Positions 50,391 through 53,235 of a stretch of DNA of 53,235 nucleotides are shown one piece after another (position 1 is the stretch's first letter; each line of letters opens with the position of its first letter). Under the pieces are notes generated by a model. It searched no databases. It was not told where the DNA came from and saw only the letters and a list, made by a program, of their open reading frames with translations. The position numbers and the translations under genes were made by a program. This stretch comes from Acidithiobacillus sp. (GTDB lineage Bacteria > Pseudomonadota > Gammaproteobacteria > Acidithiobacillales > Acidithiobacillaceae), in contig NZ_DAHVHY010000005.1 in assembly GCF_027322205.1 (NCBI RefSeq), forward strand, positions 1 to 53,235, in the 5' to 3' direction.

Positions 50391-51421
50391 TGCATTCCCT
50401 TTTGCATTTGCGCGGCAGCGGACTGGTCGAGATGGAGAATGGATTGGAGACCGGAAACGGCTTTTTTCATCGCGTTCCTCTGCTTGCTGGCACTATCTTG
50501 GGTGGCGCTGGCTGGGGCGGCGCTATCGCTTGGCACACCGGCGCCCATGCCTTCGGTCTGGCTGGCCACATTGCCGCTGCCACCACCGATGATGTACTGC
50601 ACCGTAGCTTCGGAATCCCCTCCGGCGGTGCCGCCATTGCTCAGCGTGGCCTCTGAAAGTGATGGAATCTGGGGCGCATCAGCGGGCACGGCGTGCGGGC
50701 TCAAAACAATCCGCAACTGGCCGGCCTGTTGCGCCAGCGCCAGTTGGGCCGCCTGATCGGGGGTCACCTGCAAGGTAATGTTGCCATAGCTATCCAGCGC
50801 TGTTTGCGCCTCCAGCACGTTGTTGTCATGCACCAGCAGCGGCGTGAACTTGGTATTCTGTCCCGTGGCCAGAACCAGGGCGCGATGGAGGAGGGGGATC
50901 AGGCTACCGGCGTTTCCCGAGCCGCCGTTGCCCGTCTTGACCAGTAGCACGTCCACGCGATCGCCTGGACGTATCAAGCCGGCGAGGGCATTGACGCCGC
51001 CCACGTCGATGGTGATGGCGCGCATGTCCGTGGGCAGGGTGCTGGCAAAATCCCCGTTATAGGGTTTGGCGAAGTCTTCCGCGAGCAGCGGACGCCCCGC
51101 TTCCACCGGATGGGTCAGGATGCGGCCGGCATATCTGCCCCAACGGGCGACCGTAATGGTGCTGGAATAAATGAGATCGCGCGGCACCGGTCGGATCGCC
51201 ATGTTTTTATTGGTGGCCACGGTGCCGGCATGGACATTGGCGGTGGGCACCACCACATCCACCATGTTCGCGCTCAACTTGGTCTGCAGCTCCGTTTTGA
51301 ACTGGTGTTCACGGTTTTGCAGGTAATGCACCGTCAGAAACGCGGCGGCACCGGCAAGCAGAACGGCGATAATGAGCATTACCGTAAAACGGTTTAGCCG
51401 TGGTAGGTTAGGGAGACGCAT
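50387..51421 (-). CDS. cpaB: Tad pilus assembly protein CpaB/RcpC
   Basis: N-terminal TM; DMRAITIDVGGVNALAGLIRPGDRVDVLLVK (SAF-like); adjacent to secretin. Confidence 0.9.
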   Translation of the reverse strand: MRLPNLPRLNRFTVMLIIAVLLAGAAAFLTVHYLQNREHQFKTELQTKLSANMVDVVVPTANVHAGTVATNKNMAIRPVPRDLIYSSTITVARWGRYAGRILTHPVEAGRPLLAEDFAKPYNGDFASTLPTDMRAITIDVGGVNALAGLIRPGDRVDVLLVKTGNGGSGNAGSLIPLLHRALVLATGQNTKFTPLLVHDNNVLEAQTALDSYGNITLQVTPDQAAQLALAQQAGQLRIVLSPHAVPADAPQIPSLSEATLSNGGTAGGDSEATVQYIIGGGSGNVASQTEGMGAGVPSDSAAPASATQDSASKQRNAMKKAVSGLQSILHLDQSAAAQMQKGMQ

Positions 51422-51431
51422 AGCGATCCTT

Positions 51432-51635
51432 TCAAGGCAAAGAAATGATGTAAGAGTAATTCTGCCAGTAGGTCTTCAGGGCAGTGGCGAGCTGATCAAT
51501 GGGCGAGGGACTTCCCGCCGAAATGGAAACGAGCACGATGATGGCGAAGATCAGCACGATGATGTATTCGACCATTGCCTGTCCTTGCTGAGAGGAGCGG
51601 CCAGAGAATCTACGGAGTTGCATCAGGATTCGCAT
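51432..51635 (-). CDS. Flp/Fap-type pilin-like protein
   Basis: RSSQQGQAMVEYIIVLIFAIIVLVSISAG: G/QAMVEY prepilin site plus TM segment. Confidence 0.82.
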   Translation of the reverse strand: MRILMQLRRFSGRSSQQGQAMVEYIIVLIFAIIVLVSISAGSPSPIDQLATALKTYWQNYSYIISLP

Positions 51636-51645
51636 GGGGGTCCTC

Positions 51646-52347
51646 TTAACGCCGTACCTTGGTGATCAGCAGAGTGGAGCCGAAGATGGCGGGTTCGACG
51701 ACGATGCTGACTGTCTGCGCCCCCTTCTGAAACATCATGGCCACCGCTCCGTGGGACATGGGCGGGTGGTTGGCGATTTGCCGCGACCAGCCCTGATGCA
51801 CCAGGGTGCGCAGATAAAAATCTGCGTTCTGCTGCACCGTCTCGCGATTGCCCAGATACCAGGTGTGGCCGATCTTGCCGCCGTCGTTGCTGGCCATATC
51901 GTTGATGACCTTGGTGCCGCTCGGTGCCGGGAAGGAAGGTTGGCCGGGCATCCCCTGCGCCTCGCCGGGCAAGGAGACGCCCACCAGCCCTTCGGTACCG
52001 CTTCCCTGGGCCTGGACCTGCACCGTGTAGAAACAGGAGCCGTCACGATGCGCCACCACCTGCCAGGGACCGACCCGATACTGCACATAGGCGGGGTGCC
52101 CGTTGACCACCCAGCGATGCCGGTAAAAATCCAGTACGGCAGCCGGTGGCAGCCGGTTCGCCATGGCCAGGATGCTCATGGGTGTACCATTCATGGCCAC
52201 CTGCTGCGCCACCACCGTCAGTTTCGTCCCGGTCGGGAAGGGCGGCCGGGCGCAGTTGACCGCGGGCACCTGGCCGGCGGCGGCCAGACCGGAAAAGTCC
52301 AGGCAGCCAATGCCCATCAGGAGAAGCAATGATCGCATCGCCATCAC
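51646..52347 (-). CDS. Hypothetical exported protein of Tad locus
   Basis: Signal-like N-terminus MRSLLLLMGIGCLDFSGLAAAGQ; stop-start overlap with upstream ORF. Confidence 0.65.
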   Translation of the reverse strand: MMAMRSLLLLMGIGCLDFSGLAAAGQVPAVNCARPPFPTGTKLTVVAQQVAMNGTPMSILAMANRLPPAAVLDFYRHRWVVNGHPAYVQYRVGPWQVVAHRDGSCFYTVQVQAQGSGTEGLVGVSLPGEAQGMPGQPSFPAPSGTKVINDMASNDGGKIGHTWYLGNRETVQQNADFYLRTLVHQGWSRQIANHPPMSHGAVAMMFQKGAQTVSIVVEPAIFGSTLLITKVRR

Positions 52348-53235
52348 GCCGGGCCGCTGCTACTGCTGGTCGTGGTGGTCACGGTGGAGCCCGTGACATT
52401 GCCATTGGTGATGATCGGCGTAATGGTCACGACCATGGTTTCCGTCGTCTGCTGGTTGGCATAAACGTGCTGCTGGGTGAAGGTAGCGGTAGCCCCGCCC
52501 GTTCCATAGGCCGCCCAGTTCGCGGGGAGCCAGAGGGGATTTGCCACCGGGACCTGCGTCCACGCCGGCGTGCTCGTGGTCAGCGAACTCGTCAGGCTGT
52601 TGGCGGTGGCGGAAACGTCCTGCGTGCTTTGCGTGGTCGTCTTTTGTGCTCCCGGATTCTGGGGGGATGATCCACCGGCGGAGATGGTGATGGGGATATC
52701 GGTGCCTCCTGGCGTGGTGAATACCAGATGAATGTTGCCCTGGGCATCGGTGGTTTTCGACTGGAGCGTGTCGCCGGCCTTCGTCATCTCGGTGATGACC
52801 GTCTGGGCCTGCTGCGCCGGGGTCGCGTTCCCCGACGACGAACCGCCGCTGCCGCCCTGATAGTTGGCGAGGCGGTCGGCGGGCACTTCGTTGGGGTCGT
52901 TGGTCAGGATCTTGCCGATATCCAGCCCCGAGAGGTCGGGTATGCCGTATTTCAGGACCGACAATGCACTATTGACGAAGCTGAGCTTGCTCAGCGGGAC
53001 GAGACTGGAAATCTGGTTGTAAACGTATTTGCTGTTGCTCTGCGGGCTGGGCGCGCTCTCGGCATCGCTCAGGAGCACATCCGTGGAAGTGAAGGGCAGG
53101 GCGAGTTGATCGAAGTCCCCGGCGCCGGAGGCCAACCAGCCCTGGTCACGGGTGGCGGTGGGGGGCTGGGTGTTGGCCGACACTGTGGCGGCGATGAGGC
53201 CGTTGTAATCCCACTGGAATCCGGCGAGTCCGGCC
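52344..53235 (-). CDS. Hypothetical Tad-locus protein, 5' end beyond window
   Basis: Frame stays open from the GTG at 53183 to the edge (AGLAGFQWDYNGLIAATVSANTQ...), so the start lies outside. Confidence 0.6.
   Translation of the reverse strand, partial: AGLAGFQWDYNGLIAATVSANTQPPTATRDQGWLASGAGDFDQLALPFTSTDVLLSDAESAPSPQSNSKYVYNQISSLVPLSKLSFVNSALSVLKYGIPDLSGLDIGKILTNDPNEVPADRLANYQGGSGGSSSGNATPAQQAQTVITEMTKAGDTLQSKTTDAQGNIHLVFTTPGGTDIPITISAGGSSPQNPGAQKTTTQSTQDVSATANSLTSSLTTSTPAWTQVPVANPLWLPANWAAYGTGGATATFTQQHVYANQQTTETMVVTITPIITNGNVTGSTVTTTTSSSSGPA

Overview
53,235-bp bacterial chromosomal window. Protein content and gene order suggest an Acidithiobacillus-like proteobacterium; that is an impression, not proven here. 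Left part: a glycosyltransferase cut by the window edge, a Phd/VapC-type toxin-antitoxin (TA) pair with a promoter/operator palindrome, and an IclR-regulated block with a phosphoketolase-like ThDP enzyme, a DUF1537 four-carbon acid-sugar kinase and GlcDEF glycolate oxidase. These are followed by four tandem CorA-family paralogues with divergent selectivity motifs, then MoaB, a methyltransferase and an NlpE-like lipoprotein. Middle: the conserved block mnmG-rsmG-parA-parB-atpIBEFHAGDC-glmU-glmS, then a decayed MNT-HepT pair and htpG. Right-centre: accessory region with IS200-like and IS1634-like transposase remnants, a stress cluster (PsiE, DegP/HtrA, Hsp20) resembling part of the transmissible locus of stress tolerance, secreted proteins, and a 1243-aa BTAD/pseudo-cyclase/AAA/TPR regulator. 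Right end: a Tad/Flp pilus operon on the minus strand with an FHA-TadA fusion and an embedded DUF192 gene, running off the edge. The strongest candidates for undescribed biology are the ThDP enzyme/DUF1537/GlcDEF module, the four-CorA array, and the Tad operon with its FHA, DUF192 and pseudo-cyclase regulator components.
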